Source: Yimella sp. cx-51 (lineage in GTDB: Bacteria; Actinomycetota; Actinomycetes; Actinomycetales; Dermatophilaceae). Taken from it: a stretch of DNA of 64,000 bases. The DNA lies in the NCBI RefSeq assembly GCF_017654605.1, contig NZ_CP072113.1, positions 620,001 to 684,000 of the forward strand, in the 5' to 3' direction. Below, piece by piece: positions 1-8,447 of the stretch (its first letter is position 1; every line of letters begins with the position of its first letter). Position numbers and translations under genes: made by a program. Below the pieces are notes generated by a model. The model did not search any database, was not told where the DNA came from, and saw only the letters and a list, made by a program, of their open reading frames with translations.

Positions 1-350
1 GCCTGGTGGCGCGCAACGGCGACACCGGTCTGTACGACTCGATCTGGGCGGCGTATCAGTCGGCGACCAAGACCTACCGCGACGGTTACGTCAACTCGAT
101 CGTCGTGCTCACCGACGGCAAGAACGACGATCCGGGCGGCGGCCTGTCATTGCAGCAACTGCTCGGCAACCTTCGCAAGGCGTACAACGCCGACAAACCG
201 ATCAAGATCGTCGCGATCTCCATGGGTGACGAAACCGACCCGGAGGCGCTGAAGCAGGTCGCGAAGTCGACCGACGGTCTTTCCTACGTCACCAAGAACC
301 CCGCAGAGATTTCGACGGTCTTCGTCGATGCCTTCCTGCACCGAAGCTGA
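1..350 (+). CDS. vWA-domain protein, C-terminal part (5' end outside window)
   Basis: The reading frame is open from the left edge and stops at 348-350, so about 115 C-terminal residues are visible. They hold the second half of a von Willebrand factor A domain: a GDTGLYDS segment (MIDAS threonine) and the strand VVLTDGKND (MIDAS aspartate), followed by the late strands and helices of the fold. The tail (TKNPAEISTVFVDAF) resembles actinobacterial cell-surface proteins that fuse a solute-binding domain to vWA, but that N-terminal part is not visible. The stop codon overlaps the next start by one base, so the helicase gene is translationally coupled. Metal-dependent ligand binding is the family role; the ligand is unknown. 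Confidence 0.75.
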   Translation, partial: LVARNGDTGLYDSIWAAYQSATKTYRDGYVNSIVVLTDGKNDDPGGGLSLQQLLGNLRKAYNADKPIKIVAISMGDETDPEALKQVAKSTDGLSYVTKNPAEISTVFVDAFLHRS

Positions 351-3300
351 TGGGCTCCGCACCGTTCGCGCCTGACTCCTCGGTGGGTTATATCGAGCAG
401 TGGCGCCGTGAGCTGGCCGAACTCGGTGGCGCCAACACGTTGCTGTGGTTCGACGACCACGGGCGCGGGGTGCTCGACCTGACCGGTGCCCACCCGGCGG
501 GCACTGCGCGCTTCTTCTCCTCCGGCAGCGCTCGCCTCTCGGAGTTGGTGCGCGAGTCGTACGCCTATTCCGAAGCAGCCCGCCGGGGTCGATTGATCCG
601 CTCCAAATCCGTTGAGCTGCAAGAGGATCGCGGCATCGACTCCTGCTGGCTCGGCATCGGGCTCGCGCACTGGGAGGTTCGTGGTGCCGGACGCCGCCCG
701 CTGGCTCCGGTGCTGCTGCGCAGAGTGCGCATGCGGCCGGTGGTCGGGCACACCGATGACCTTGCCCTGACGCTGGACAGTGACCCGGGCGTCAACCCCG
801 CCTTTGTGGCTTACCTCTCGGGCGAACACGGCGTCGAACTGGACGTCGAGGCGCTCGCTGCCTTGGCCAAGGCCGGCTCCGCGTCCGACCCGCGCAAGGT
901 CTTCGAGGAGATCGCCCGGGCGTGCGAGTCGGTGCGGGGCTTCGCGATCGATCATCGCTTCGTGATCAGCACCTTCAACGTCAGCAAGACCGATCTCGTG
1001 GCCGACCTGATGGACCCCGGTGCGCTGGCACCGATGCATCCGGTGGTGAGCGCCCTGTGCGCAGACCCGGAGGCGACCGACGCGGTGCGGGCCGTGCCGC
1101 CGCCGGTCGACCCGACCGGGGTGCAGAGCGCCCCGGCCGTCCTGCCGATCGACTCGGCCCAGCGGGCTGCACTGGACGCCGTCCTGGCCGGGGCTCATCT
1201 GACCGTCTCAGGAGCACCCGGCACCGGCAAGACGCAGACAATCGCCGCGCTCATCGCCGAACTCGCCGCGCAGGGGCGTCCGATCTTGCTGGTCAGCCAC
1301 AAGCTGGCCGCCATCGAGTCGGTGCAGCATCGTCTTGCGCAGGTCGGGCTGGACGATCTGGTCATGCACCTCGGCGACGGTCGGCCGGGTCCTGAGTTCG
1401 AGGCCTTCTTCAACCGTCGCATCCAGGAGGCGGTGGCGGCGGAGGGCGCGCAGGTCGATTCGTTGCCCGAACCCGATGTGACCGCGGCGAGATTGCAGGC
1501 GCACCACGAGGCGATGCATGCTCCGCAGCGGCCCTGGGACGTGTCGCTGCGGGAGACGATCGAGAAGATCACCGAACTCGGCCACCGTCGGCCGGCGCCC
1601 CACTCACGCGCGCGTCTGTCGTCCGATGACCTGCAGGCGATGTCGCCGACCCAGCGGGACGAGGCCGGACGCCGCCTGCTCGGTGTGGCGCGGGCCGGCG
1701 CGTGGTCGACCGGTCCAGAGGGTGACCCGTGGTACGGCGCGACGATCGTGGGCGAGCAGCAGGCAGAACGCGCTCGCACCAGCGTCGCCGAACTGGCCGA
1801 AGGCCGGTTGGCTGCACACCGCGCACTCATCGAAGAACTCTTCGACCAGGTGGGTCTGCCGACTCCGTCCACGATGCGCGAGGAGGAGGACTGCCTCGAC
1901 CTGATCCGTCAGGTCGAGACGACGCTGGAAGTCTTCCGACCCGAGGTTTTCAGCGCTCCTTTGGCAGACCTCGCCGCCGCCACCGGTGCACGTGGTTATC
2001 GCCGGGAGCACGGCCAGGCACTGGGAATTATGGAGCGTCGAAGGTTGGTGTCGCAGGCCCAGGGCCTCCTGCGTCCTGGCCCCCGCCCTGGTCTGCACGG
2101 TGTGCTGGTGCAGGCCGAACGTCAGCGTCGACACTGGCGCTCTCTCGCCGGTGGCGGTGCCGTTCCGGCGGTCGCCAAGGGCCTGGGTGAGGCGCTCGAT
2201 GCCCACGAACGACTGCGGGAGGAACTGGAGTGGCTCACCGGCCGCTTGGAGACGACCGCCGACGGCGGTGACCTGCTCGACCGCTCCTTCGATTCCCTGC
2301 AGGCGCGCCTGTCGCGGTTGCACCGCGCGAGTGACCGTCTCGCCGTCCTTCCGCAGGTGTCCCACGATCTCGACACCCTGCGGGCACAGGGCCTCGGCCC
2401 GCTGCTGGACGACCTCGCGATGCGCCGCGTGCCTGCCGAGGAAGTGGTCGCCGAACTTGAATTCATCTGGTGGACATCGCTGTTCGACCAGTTGTCGACG
2501 CAGCTGGACGGGCAGGTGATCACCGCCAGCGACCAGATGTCGAAGCTGCTGGATGACCTCGCGGCGGAGGACGACGTCGCCCGGAGCCGCCACGTCGCGC
2601 AGGTGCGAGCCAAGGTCGATGAGCGCGTCCGCTTCGTGGTGCGCAACCTGCCCGAGCAGGTGCGCGCCGTGCAGCAGGGGTTGCATCAGGGCAGCAGTCT
2701 GCGCGAGCTGCTGCCGCATGCACCCGAGTTGCTCATGGCGTTGATGCCGTGCTGGGCGATGAGCCCGCTGCTGGTGCCGGCCCACGTGTCCGGCGGGGTG
2801 TGGTTCGACGTCCTCGCGATGGACGAGGCGAGCTCGGTGTCGACCGCGGAGGCGATCCCGGCGGTGCGACGGGCCACGCAGACGGTGCTCTTCGGTGACG
2901 AACGCCTGTTGCAGCCGCGTCCATTCGCCGTCGATGCCGGCCGCGAACCCGCCACCCGCCACGCCTCCTCAGTCTTCGAGGAACTCATGCCGCTGGTGCC
3001 CGCGGTGGAGCTTCGCACCCACTACCGCTCGCACGACGCGAGATTGTTCGAGTTCGCCAACCTGCAGGCGTACGCGGGCCGGGTGCAGGTGTTCCCTGCG
3101 AGCGACGCCGAGCGTTGCGTCCGACTGGACGTCGTGCACGGTGAGGCTCCGGCTGCTTCGGAGATCGATCAGGTGGCCGAACGGGTGGCGGCGAATGCCG
3201 CGTCGCCGACACCGCGATCGATGATGGTCGTGACGCTGACCGAGGAGCATGCCGAGCGGATCCGTTCAGAACTCGCGCGTCGCGCCCGCAGCGATGCCCC

Positions 3301-4111
3301 GCTCGCGCGCTTCATGGAAGCTTCCGTCGCCGAACCCTTCGTGGTGCGCACCGCCGAACGCGCCCAGGGCTTCACCCGCGATGTAGTGCTGCTCAGCACC
3401 GGGGTGCGGGTGGACGACACGGGTGCACTGGCCGGCGCTGCGGCACGAGCGTTGGAAGGGGAGGTCGGCGACCGCCAACTGCTCGTCGCCACCACTCGGG
3501 CGCGCCGGTTGCTCGTTGTCGTTGTCGGTTTCGGACCCGACGAGGTGGCCATCGGCGCGCTGCGAGCCAAGGGCACCGTGATGTTCCGCGACCTGCTGAC
3601 CTATGCGCAGATGGGCGGACCGAGCCCTTCCGAGACCCCCTCCACGCGGCAGTCGGCGCCCAAGCGTCCGAGTCGCCGCCGCCGGACGGCTTCCAGTGGC
3701 AGTGTGCTCGATCGACCGGTCGCGGCAGCCGCCCCAGCCACGCTCGGGCACGTACTCGCCGAGCTCGCCGAGCGGCTCCGGGCGGACGGTCTGTCGGTAC
3801 GTCCTGACCGGGTGGTCGCTCGTCCGTCGCTCGATCTGGTCGTGGGACGCGGGGACGGTTCCGATCCGGCCCAGGTGGCGATCGACACCGACGGTGTCGC
3901 GCTCCAGGCGATGCACAATGTGCGCGACCGCGATCTGGTGCGGCCCGGGCAGCTGCGCCGACGGGGTTGGACCTACGAGCGGGTGCTGCTGCACGAGGTG
4001 TTCAGCGATCCGGCCCAGCAATTGGCCCGGCTGGCATCTGTCGTCGATGCACCTGGTGAAATGGCCGACCTGAACGGCGCGGGCGGCACGGACGACGGCG
4101 ATGCCGACTGA
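350..4111 (+). CDS. DUF4011-type superfamily 1 helicase with C-terminal nuclease-like domain
   Basis: The product is 1253 aa. Residues about 10-230 resemble DUF4011 (pattern around RNTLLWF-like and LYLGIGLAHW-like stretches). A helicase core follows: Walker A GAPGTGKT at 288-295, Walker B-like MDEAS with D825-E826, then RTHYRSHD, an AERAQGFTRDVVLLS segment and ATTRARR near 1070, as in Upf1/Dna2-like SF1 helicases. The middle (about 380-780) is a long helical insertion. Residues about 1130-1230 resemble the small Vsr/MTES_1575 endonuclease-like domain that often ends such proteins. The family is sometimes linked to defence against foreign DNA, but no partner of a known system is visible here. 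Start ATG overlaps the upstream vWA stop. DNA or RNA unwinding is well supported; nuclease activity is inferred. Confidence 0.8.
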   Translation: MGSAPFAPDSSVGYIEQWRRELAELGGANTLLWFDDHGRGVLDLTGAHPAGTARFFSSGSARLSELVRESYAYSEAARRGRLIRSKSVELQEDRGIDSCWLGIGLAHWEVRGAGRRPLAPVLLRRVRMRPVVGHTDDLALTLDSDPGVNPAFVAYLSGEHGVELDVEALAALAKAGSASDPRKVFEEIARACESVRGFAIDHRFVISTFNVSKTDLVADLMDPGALAPMHPVVSALCADPEATDAVRAVPPPVDPTGVQSAPAVLPIDSAQRAALDAVLAGAHLTVSGAPGTGKTQTIAALIAELAAQGRPILLVSHKLAAIESVQHRLAQVGLDDLVMHLGDGRPGPEFEAFFNRRIQEAVAAEGAQVDSLPEPDVTAARLQAHHEAMHAPQRPWDVSLRETIEKITELGHRRPAPHSRARLSSDDLQAMSPTQRDEAGRRLLGVARAGAWSTGPEGDPWYGATIVGEQQAERARTSVAELAEGRLAAHRALIEELFDQVGLPTPSTMREEEDCLDLIRQVETTLEVFRPEVFSAPLADLAAATGARGYRREHGQALGIMERRRLVSQAQGLLRPGPRPGLHGVLVQAERQRRHWRSLAGGGAVPAVAKGLGEALDAHERLREELEWLTGRLETTADGGDLLDRSFDSLQARLSRLHRASDRLAVLPQVSHDLDTLRAQGLGPLLDDLAMRRVPAEEVVAELEFIWWTSLFDQLSTQLDGQVITASDQMSKLLDDLAAEDDVARSRHVAQVRAKVDERVRFVVRNLPEQVRAVQQGLHQGSSLRELLPHAPELLMALMPCWAMSPLLVPAHVSGGVWFDVLAMDEASSVSTAEAIPAVRRATQTVLFGDERLLQPRPFAVDAGREPATRHASSVFEELMPLVPAVELRTHYRSHDARLFEFANLQAYAGRVQVFPASDAERCVRLDVVHGEAPAASEIDQVAERVAANAASPTPRSMMVVTLTEEHAERIRSELARRARSDAPLARFMEASVAEPFVVRTAERAQGFTRDVVLLSTGVRVDDTGALAGAAARALEGEVGDRQLLVATTRARRLLVVVVGFGPDEVAIGALRAKGTVMFRDLLTYAQMGGPSPSETPSTRQSAPKRPSRRRRTASSGSVLDRPVAAAAPATLGHVLAELAERLRADGLSVRPDRVVARPSLDLVVGRGDGSDPAQVAIDTDGVALQAMHNVRDRDLVRPGQLRRRGWTYERVLLHEVFSDPAQQLARLASVVDAPGEMADLNGAGGTDDGDAD

Positions 4112-4280
4112 GCCTCGCGGGCATCGACGGCCTCGCAGGGTGGTGCGGCCTGCCACCGGGGGAGTAGCCGGCCCCGAGCCCCGCGCCACCGAGGACGACT
4201 CGGAGCAGGAGTCGCAGGCAACGCGGGAACGCGAACACGAGCGCTGGCTGCGCGAACAGCGCCCTCCCCACTGGGAATGA
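4101..4280 (+). CDS. Small hypothetical protein, 59 aa
   Basis: An ATG at 4101, inside the last codons of the helicase gene (11-bp overlap), opens a 59-codon frame ending at the TGA at 4278-4280. The N-terminal half is basic and proline/arginine-rich and probably disordered; the C-terminal half is charged and helical and ends in ERWLREQRPPHW followed by Glu-stop. I recall similar short tails of the type EQRPPHW in small actinobacterial proteins next to other genes, which supports a real gene. The overlap suggests translation coupled to the helicase. No function can be assigned. It ends just before a strong hairpin terminator, as expected for the last gene of the operon. Confidence 0.6.
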   Translation: MPTEPRGHRRPRRVVRPATGGVAGPEPRATEDDSEQESQATREREHERWLREQRPPHWE

Positions 4281-4301
4281 GTGATTGATTGCAAGGAACG
4301 A

Positions 4302-4335
4302 CGAAGCGGCCGCCCCGGTGGGGACGGCCGCTTCG
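4302..4335. terminator. Bidirectional hairpin terminator
   Basis: Perfect 11-bp arms (CGAAGCGGCCG at 4302-4312 and its complement at 4325-4335), extended inside by a CCCC/GGGG pairing around a 3-nt loop. It lies between the convergent helicase operon and mscL and can serve both. Confidence 0.75.
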
Positions 4336-4356
4336 GTGTTGCTCAGCGTGCTGAAA

Positions 4357-4740
4357 TCAGCGGCGGGCGCGCAGCTCGTCGCGGATCTCGGCGAGCAGGT
4401 CGAGCTCGGTCGGGTCGGCAGCAATCTCGACGCCGGACTTACGACGCTCCTGCAGCTTCTTGGCCGGCAGGACGAAGACGAAGTAGACGACCGCAGCGGT
4501 GATCACGAAGACGATCAGCGCGTTGATGATGGTCGAGAAGTTGATGAAGGTGTTCTTCTGATCGCTGACGAGCCTGAAGCCGAGGCCCTCGGAGGTCTTG
4601 CCGCCGGCAGCGTTGACTACGGGGGTGATGATGGCGGAGACAAAGCTCTCGACGACCTTGGCGAACGCCGAGCCGATGACGACCGCGACGGCCAGCTCGA
4701 GCACGTTGCCCTGGAACAGGAATTCCTTGAAGCCCTTCAC
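4357..4740 (-). CDS. mscL: Large-conductance mechanosensitive channel MscL
   Basis: 127 aa, the normal MscL length. The N-terminal amphipathic helix (MKGFKEFLFQGN) leads into TM1 (VLELAVAVVIGSAFAKVV, with the small-residue pore constriction), a periplasmic loop, TM2 (INALIVFVITAAVVYFVFV) and a cytoplasmic charged helix ending EIRDELRARR. It forms a homopentameric pore in the cytoplasmic membrane that opens under extreme tension to release solutes during osmotic downshock. Start is GTG at 4740 with an AAGGA Shine-Dalgarno about 7 nt upstream. It is the last gene before the hairpin at 4302-4335. Confidence 0.97.
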   Translation of the reverse strand: MKGFKEFLFQGNVLELAVAVVIGSAFAKVVESFVSAIITPVVNAAGGKTSEGLGFRLVSDQKNTFINFSTIINALIVFVITAAVVYFVFVLPAKKLQERRKSGVEIAADPTELDLLAEIRDELRARR

Positions 4741-4846
4741 GGCTTTTTCCTTACTTTCGGGGATTTTTCCAACAAACGTCGGTCACAGTAGTGGAGCAAG
4801 TGAAAACCAGAAAACCTGAAACGCCTGCTGTCTCCGAGTTGTTGTG

Positions 4847-5521
4847 CTAGCGGTGTGGACGAATCACCGCCACCAGACCCGTTCCCAGGCTGCCGGCAGA
4901 GGCCACGGACGCGGCCAATTGGGCGGAATCACGGGCAGGAACGGCCACCATGACGGTGTTGTTGGACGTCCGATCAGGAGTGCTTGGTCTGACCACTGAG
5001 GTGTTCGACATCACCACGCGCACCGCGCGGCCCACGAGTCGGGCGCCGTCCGGAGAGTAGATGTCGACACGGTCACCGCTTTGCAGCAACGCCCCGAGTT
5101 CGGCGTCGAGCAGTGGAATTGCCATGACCTGTTCGTCGCCCGCCACACCGGACCACCCCGACTTCGGTAGCCGGGTGCTGGTCAGTGGTTCGCCCGCAGC
5201 GATGTCGCCGATCGTCCGGCGTCCGGTTGCTTCGGCGGTGGTGACGACGTGGGGGATACGTACGTCCTCGGGCCACTGGACGATGCGCAGATCGGCTGCG
5301 GTGATCGTGTGCCCCGGCGGAATGTTCCTGGACGCCACGACGACCGATTGGGTGGGCACCTTCGCCGGACGCAGCGCACCGGTCAGGCTCCAGACCGCGA
5401 GCAGTGCCAGGGCCGCTGCGATCGCTCGCCGCAGCCGCGTGCGCCGTAGCCGAGCGTTACGTCCTGGTCCGCGGAATGCGTGCAGGAAGCCCGGCGACGG
5501 CGAGGGCGTGCCCGAGGTCAT
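4847..5521 (-). CDS. SAF-domain protein, CpaB/RcpC-like
   Basis: 224 aa from the chosen start. A short basic N-terminus precedes one membrane helix (about residues 33-51, AIAAALALLAVWSLTGAL), then a SAF domain (VVVASRNIPPGHTITAADL) and an RcpC/CpaB-like region with QSGDRVDIYSPDG. In Tad/Flp pilus systems CpaB is an envelope assembly factor, but no other tad gene is nearby, so this may be a lone envelope protein. An upstream ATG at 5566 exists in frame, but ATG at 5521 overlaps the mtnP stop by 4 bases (ATGA), the usual coupling arrangement, and is preferred. The exact role is unknown. Confidence 0.7.
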   Translation of the reverse strand: MTSGTPSPSPGFLHAFRGPGRNARLRRTRLRRAIAAALALLAVWSLTGALRPAKVPTQSVVVASRNIPPGHTITAADLRIVQWPEDVRIPHVVTTAEATGRRTIGDIAAGEPLTSTRLPKSGWSGVAGDEQVMAIPLLDAELGALLQSGDRVDIYSPDGARLVGRAVRVVMSNTSVVRPSTPDRTSNNTVMVAVPARDSAQLAASVASAGSLGTGLVAVIRPHR

Positions 5522-6351
5522 GGCAGCTCGAACGGTAGGCGGAGTCCGTCGAGGGTGCGGCGACATGCGCAGCTGGCTGACTCGTCTGCTTCGTGCGCCG
5601 GCAAGGAGGTGATGACCTCGCGCACGAGGCGCTTGAGGTGCTCGATCTTGGTGCCGAAGACGGCCAGCACCTCCTCGTGGGTGACGCCGCTGTCACCCTC
5701 GACGCCGGCGTCGGAGTCGGTGACCAGGCAGAGACTGGTGAAGCACATGGCCAATTCGCGAGCGATTGCTGCTTCGGGCATGCCGGTCATGCCGACCACC
5801 GACCAGCCTGCGCTGCGATGCCACTGGGATTCGGCGCGACTGGAGAAGCGGGGTCCGTTGATCACCACGAGCGTGCCCGAGTCGACGACCGGTAGGTCGT
5901 CCTGACCGTGGCCGGCCGTGATGACGGCGTTGCGTCCGCGGGCGCAGTAAGGATCGGCAAAGCCGACGTGCACGACCGCGCCTGGTTCGTCGTAGACCGT
6001 GTGGGCGCGGCCCCGCGTGCGGTCGACCACTTGATCGGGCACGACCAACGTGCCCGGCACGAAGCTCGGATCGAGACCGCCCACGGCGCACGGGGCGAGC
6101 ACCTGTCGCACCCCGACGGAGCGAAGTGCCCACAGGTTGGCGCGGTAGTTGACCTGGTGGGGCGGGAAGCGGTGATCACGGCCGTGGCGAGCCAGGAACG
6201 CCACCGAGCGTCCGGCGACCTCGCCGATGACGACGTCGTCGCTGGGAGCACCGAACGGGGTGTCGATCGACAGCGTTCGCGCGTCGTCGAGGAAGGAGTA
6301 GAAGCCGGAGCCGCCGATGACGCCGATCTCGGCACGAGGGGTGGAGTTCAT
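5518..6351 (-). CDS. mtnP: S-methyl-5'-thioadenosine (or thioinosine) phosphorylase
   Basis: 277 aa, PNP/MTAP family. Visible hallmarks are the N-terminal phosphate loop GGSGFY (13-18), FLARHGRDHRFPPH near 52-65, the NYRANLWAL stretch, NGPRFSSRAES and MTGMPEAAIARE, then the base-contacting DSDAG. The enzyme cleaves methylthioadenosine made by polyamine and related reactions into adenine and 5-methylthioribose-1-phosphate, in the cytoplasm. Some actinobacterial relatives prefer methylthioinosine, and the sequence alone does not settle which. The ATG at 6351 lies 6 nt after a TAGCCT -10 box, so the mRNA may be leaderless. The SAF protein is coupled downstream. Confidence 0.9.
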   Translation of the reverse strand: MNSTPRAEIGVIGGSGFYSFLDDARTLSIDTPFGAPSDDVVIGEVAGRSVAFLARHGRDHRFPPHQVNYRANLWALRSVGVRQVLAPCAVGGLDPSFVPGTLVVPDQVVDRTRGRAHTVYDEPGAVVHVGFADPYCARGRNAVITAGHGQDDLPVVDSGTLVVINGPRFSSRAESQWHRSAGWSVVGMTGMPEAAIARELAMCFTSLCLVTDSDAGVEGDSGVTHEEVLAVFGTKIEHLKRLVREVITSLPAHEADESASCACRRTLDGLRLPFELP

Positions 6352-6357
6352 GCGGCG

Positions 6358-6363
6358 AGGCTA
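6358..6363 (-). promoter_or_regulatory. -10 box of leaderless mtnP transcript
   Basis: On the minus strand TAGCCT is followed by 6 nt and the mtnP ATG. The spacing puts transcription start at or next to the A of the start codon. No Shine-Dalgarno lies in between. Confidence 0.45.
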
Positions 6364-6453
6364 GTCGCGGGTGCCACCGAGGACGACTGCACGAAGGCGC
6401 CTGTGCACCACCCAGCCGTTGGGCCGACCTGTGGAGAAGTCAGCCCGAAGGGC

Positions 6454-6813
6454 TCAGTCGGAGCTGGACGAGGACGACGTCGAGGACGATGCGCTCGATG
6501 ACGCAGGCTTGTCGACCTTGGGTGCGGAGGAGCCGCTGCTCGAGCTGTCGGAACCGCTCTTGCTGGCCGAGTCGGACGACCCGGACGAGGCAGCGCTCGA
6601 CTTCTCGCTGCTGGTGCCGCCCGTCGAGGACGACTTGTCGCGGCTGTCGGTGCGGTAGAAGCCGGAGCCCTTGAAGACGACGCCGACTGAGTTGAACACC
6701 TTGCGCAGCTGACCGCCGCACTCGGGGCAGTCGGTCAGGGCGTTGTCGCTGAACGCCTGGTGGATGTCGAACTGGTGGCCGCAGTTCTTGCAGGCATAGG
6801 AGTAGGTGGGCAC
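6454..6813 (-). CDS. FmdB-family zinc-ribbon protein
   Basis: 119 aa. The first 45 residues are the FmdB/CxxC zinc ribbon: MPTYSYAC-x2-C (Cys 8 and 11) and CPEC (Cys 29 and 32), followed by FNSVGVVFKGSGFYRTD. The remaining half is a low-complexity Ser/Asp tail with a few Lys, probably disordered. The family includes the formamidase regulator FmdB of Methylophilus, but most members have no known function. The M. tuberculosis homologue (Rv0991c, from memory) is likewise serine-rich and sits beside the 5-formyl-THF cyclo-ligase gene. GTG start lies 8 nt after a TAGAAT box. It is 27 nt downstream of the antiporter gene. Confidence 0.88.
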   Translation of the reverse strand: MPTYSYACKNCGHQFDIHQAFSDNALTDCPECGGQLRKVFNSVGVVFKGSGFYRTDSRDKSSSTGGTSSEKSSAASSGSSDSASKSGSDSSSSGSSAPKVDKPASSSASSSTSSSSSSD

Positions 6814-6821
6814 GAGGTCAG

Positions 6822-6827
6822 ATTCTA
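6822..6827 (-). promoter_or_regulatory. -10 box near fmdB start
   Basis: TAGAAT on the minus strand, 8 nt before the GTG of the FmdB-family gene, in the short gap after the antiporter. It suggests the gene has its own near-leaderless promoter besides read-through. Confidence 0.35.
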
Positions 6828-6840
6828 GGAGGTGTGCCGG

Positions 6841-8385
6841 TCATGACTTCGGTCGGCGCCATCCGGCGAGCCGGCCGTCGGCGCTGACCGCCCGGATACG
6901 GCGCACCGTCGCACCGCGCAGTGCGCTCGGGGTGACGATGAGCAGTTGGTCGCCGCGATGCAGCACGGAGCGGTCTCCGGGCACGAACGATCCCGAATCT
7001 CGTTTCACCAGAGTGACATTGGCGCCCTTGGGCAGGCGTAGCTCGTGCACCTCGACCCCGCTGAGTTGGGATTCATCACCGATCCGCACATGCAGCACCT
7101 CGGCGTTGAGCTCGTCCAAAGGCGTCGCTTCGAGTTCGACGTCGACCACGTGCGAGTGGTTCACCAGGCCGAGGCGGCGGGCCACCCAGGGCAGCGTGGG
7201 CGCCTGCACCAAGGTGAAGACGACGACGAGCACGAAGACCAGGTCGAAGATCCATTCGGTGCCGCGCGTGCCGAAGGTCAACGGCACGGTGGCCAGCACG
7301 ACCGGCACGGCGCCACGGAGCCCGGCCCAGCTGAGGAACAACTTCTCGCGCACGGTGATCCCGAATCCGGGCATCGATCCGAAGACCGACAGTGGTCGCG
7401 CCACCAACAGCAGCACGAGGCCGACGACCATCGCCGGCCACAACTGGTCCGGCAGGCGGGAAGGCGCCGCCAGCATGCCGAGCAGGACGAAGAGACCGAT
7501 CTGCGCCAGCCAGCCGAACGACTGCGCGAAGCCGCGCACCGCCTGCCGGTGCGGCAGGTGCAGGTTGCCCAGGACCAACGCGCACAGGTAGGTGGCCAGG
7601 AAGCCGCTGGTGTGCAGGATGTCGGCCACAGAGAAGGCCAGGACGCACGCCGCGAGCACGCCGATCGAGAACAAGCCGGACGACCCAGGGGCGGAGTTCT
7701 TCATCACCCATCCGAGCACGTAACCCAAGGAGAGGCCGATGACGGCGCCGACGGTGAGCTCGAACACGGCAGCGACCGCAATCGCTCCCCAGTTGGGTGC
7801 ATCGCCGGCATTCGCGCCGGCGGCGGCGAGTGCGGTGACCAGCAGCACCACCGGTGCATCGTTGAAACCGGATTCGGCTTCGAGCACACCGTTGAGCCGG
7901 TCAGGCAGCGGCACCTTGCGCAGTACCGAGAAGACAGCCGCGGCATCGGTCGAAGAGACGATCGCGCCCAGCATCAGCGAGGTGGTCCAGTCCAGACCCA
8001 GCATGAAATGCACGGCCACACCGACGACACCCACCGAGATGAGGACTCCGACCGTCGACAGCAGCGCCGCCGGCACGACACTGTCCTTGATGCTCGACCA
8101 TTCAGTGGTGAGTCCACCTTCGGCCAGGATCAGTACGAGTGCGGCGTAGCCGAGCACCTCGGTCATCAGCGGATCGCTGAACTGCAGGCCGAAGCCTGCG
8201 TCGCCGAGCACCGTGCCCATCGCGAGGTAGATCAGCAGGGTGGGCAGACCCGATCGGTTTGCGAAGCGCACGGCGGCGATCGCGACCAGCAGCACCGCAC
8301 TGCCGATGAGCAGAGTGCGGGTGAGGTCGTTCAGGTCGTAGGCACCGGACTTGGGAACCAGCGCGACCAGGTCCGTCAGGGGCAA
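6841..8385 (-). CDS. K+/H+ (or Na+/H+) antiporter, NhaP2/CvrA type
   Basis: 514 aa. Residues about 20-400 form a CPA1-type sodium/proton exchanger domain with some 12 membrane helices; the conserved helix with SSTDAAAVFSVLR and the following ESGFNDAPVVLLV segment carry the ion-binding acidic residues. The C-terminal 90 residues are a soluble TrkA-C/RCK-C-like domain (VHELRLPKGANVTLVKRD ... GDQLLIVTP), typical of NhaP2/CvrA potassium-proton antiporters, where it senses a ligand. Role: cytoplasmic K+ and pH control during osmotic change, plausibly complementing mscL nearby. Start ATG at 8385. Ion selectivity cannot be read from the sequence. Confidence 0.9.
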   Translation of the reverse strand: MPLTDLVALVPKSGAYDLNDLTRTLLIGSAVLLVAIAAVRFANRSGLPTLLIYLAMGTVLGDAGFGLQFSDPLMTEVLGYAALVLILAEGGLTTEWSSIKDSVVPAALLSTVGVLISVGVVGVAVHFMLGLDWTTSLMLGAIVSSTDAAAVFSVLRKVPLPDRLNGVLEAESGFNDAPVVLLVTALAAAGANAGDAPNWGAIAVAAVFELTVGAVIGLSLGYVLGWVMKNSAPGSSGLFSIGVLAACVLAFSVADILHTSGFLATYLCALVLGNLHLPHRQAVRGFAQSFGWLAQIGLFVLLGMLAAPSRLPDQLWPAMVVGLVLLLVARPLSVFGSMPGFGITVREKLFLSWAGLRGAVPVVLATVPLTFGTRGTEWIFDLVFVLVVVFTLVQAPTLPWVARRLGLVNHSHVVDVELEATPLDELNAEVLHVRIGDESQLSGVEVHELRLPKGANVTLVKRDSGSFVPGDRSVLHRGDQLLIVTPSALRGATVRRIRAVSADGRLAGWRRPKS

Positions 8386-8447
8386 CGCGGGCTCCTTCCG
8401 GCTCCGAATCGGTCAGGGCCGCTGCGGGTCGTCCGCCCCCCTGATGG

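Noticed and set aside
284-1198. 304-aa minus-strand ORF over the helicase gene
   Set aside because: Antisense shadow with Arg/His/Gly-rich composition typical of high-GC opposite frames.
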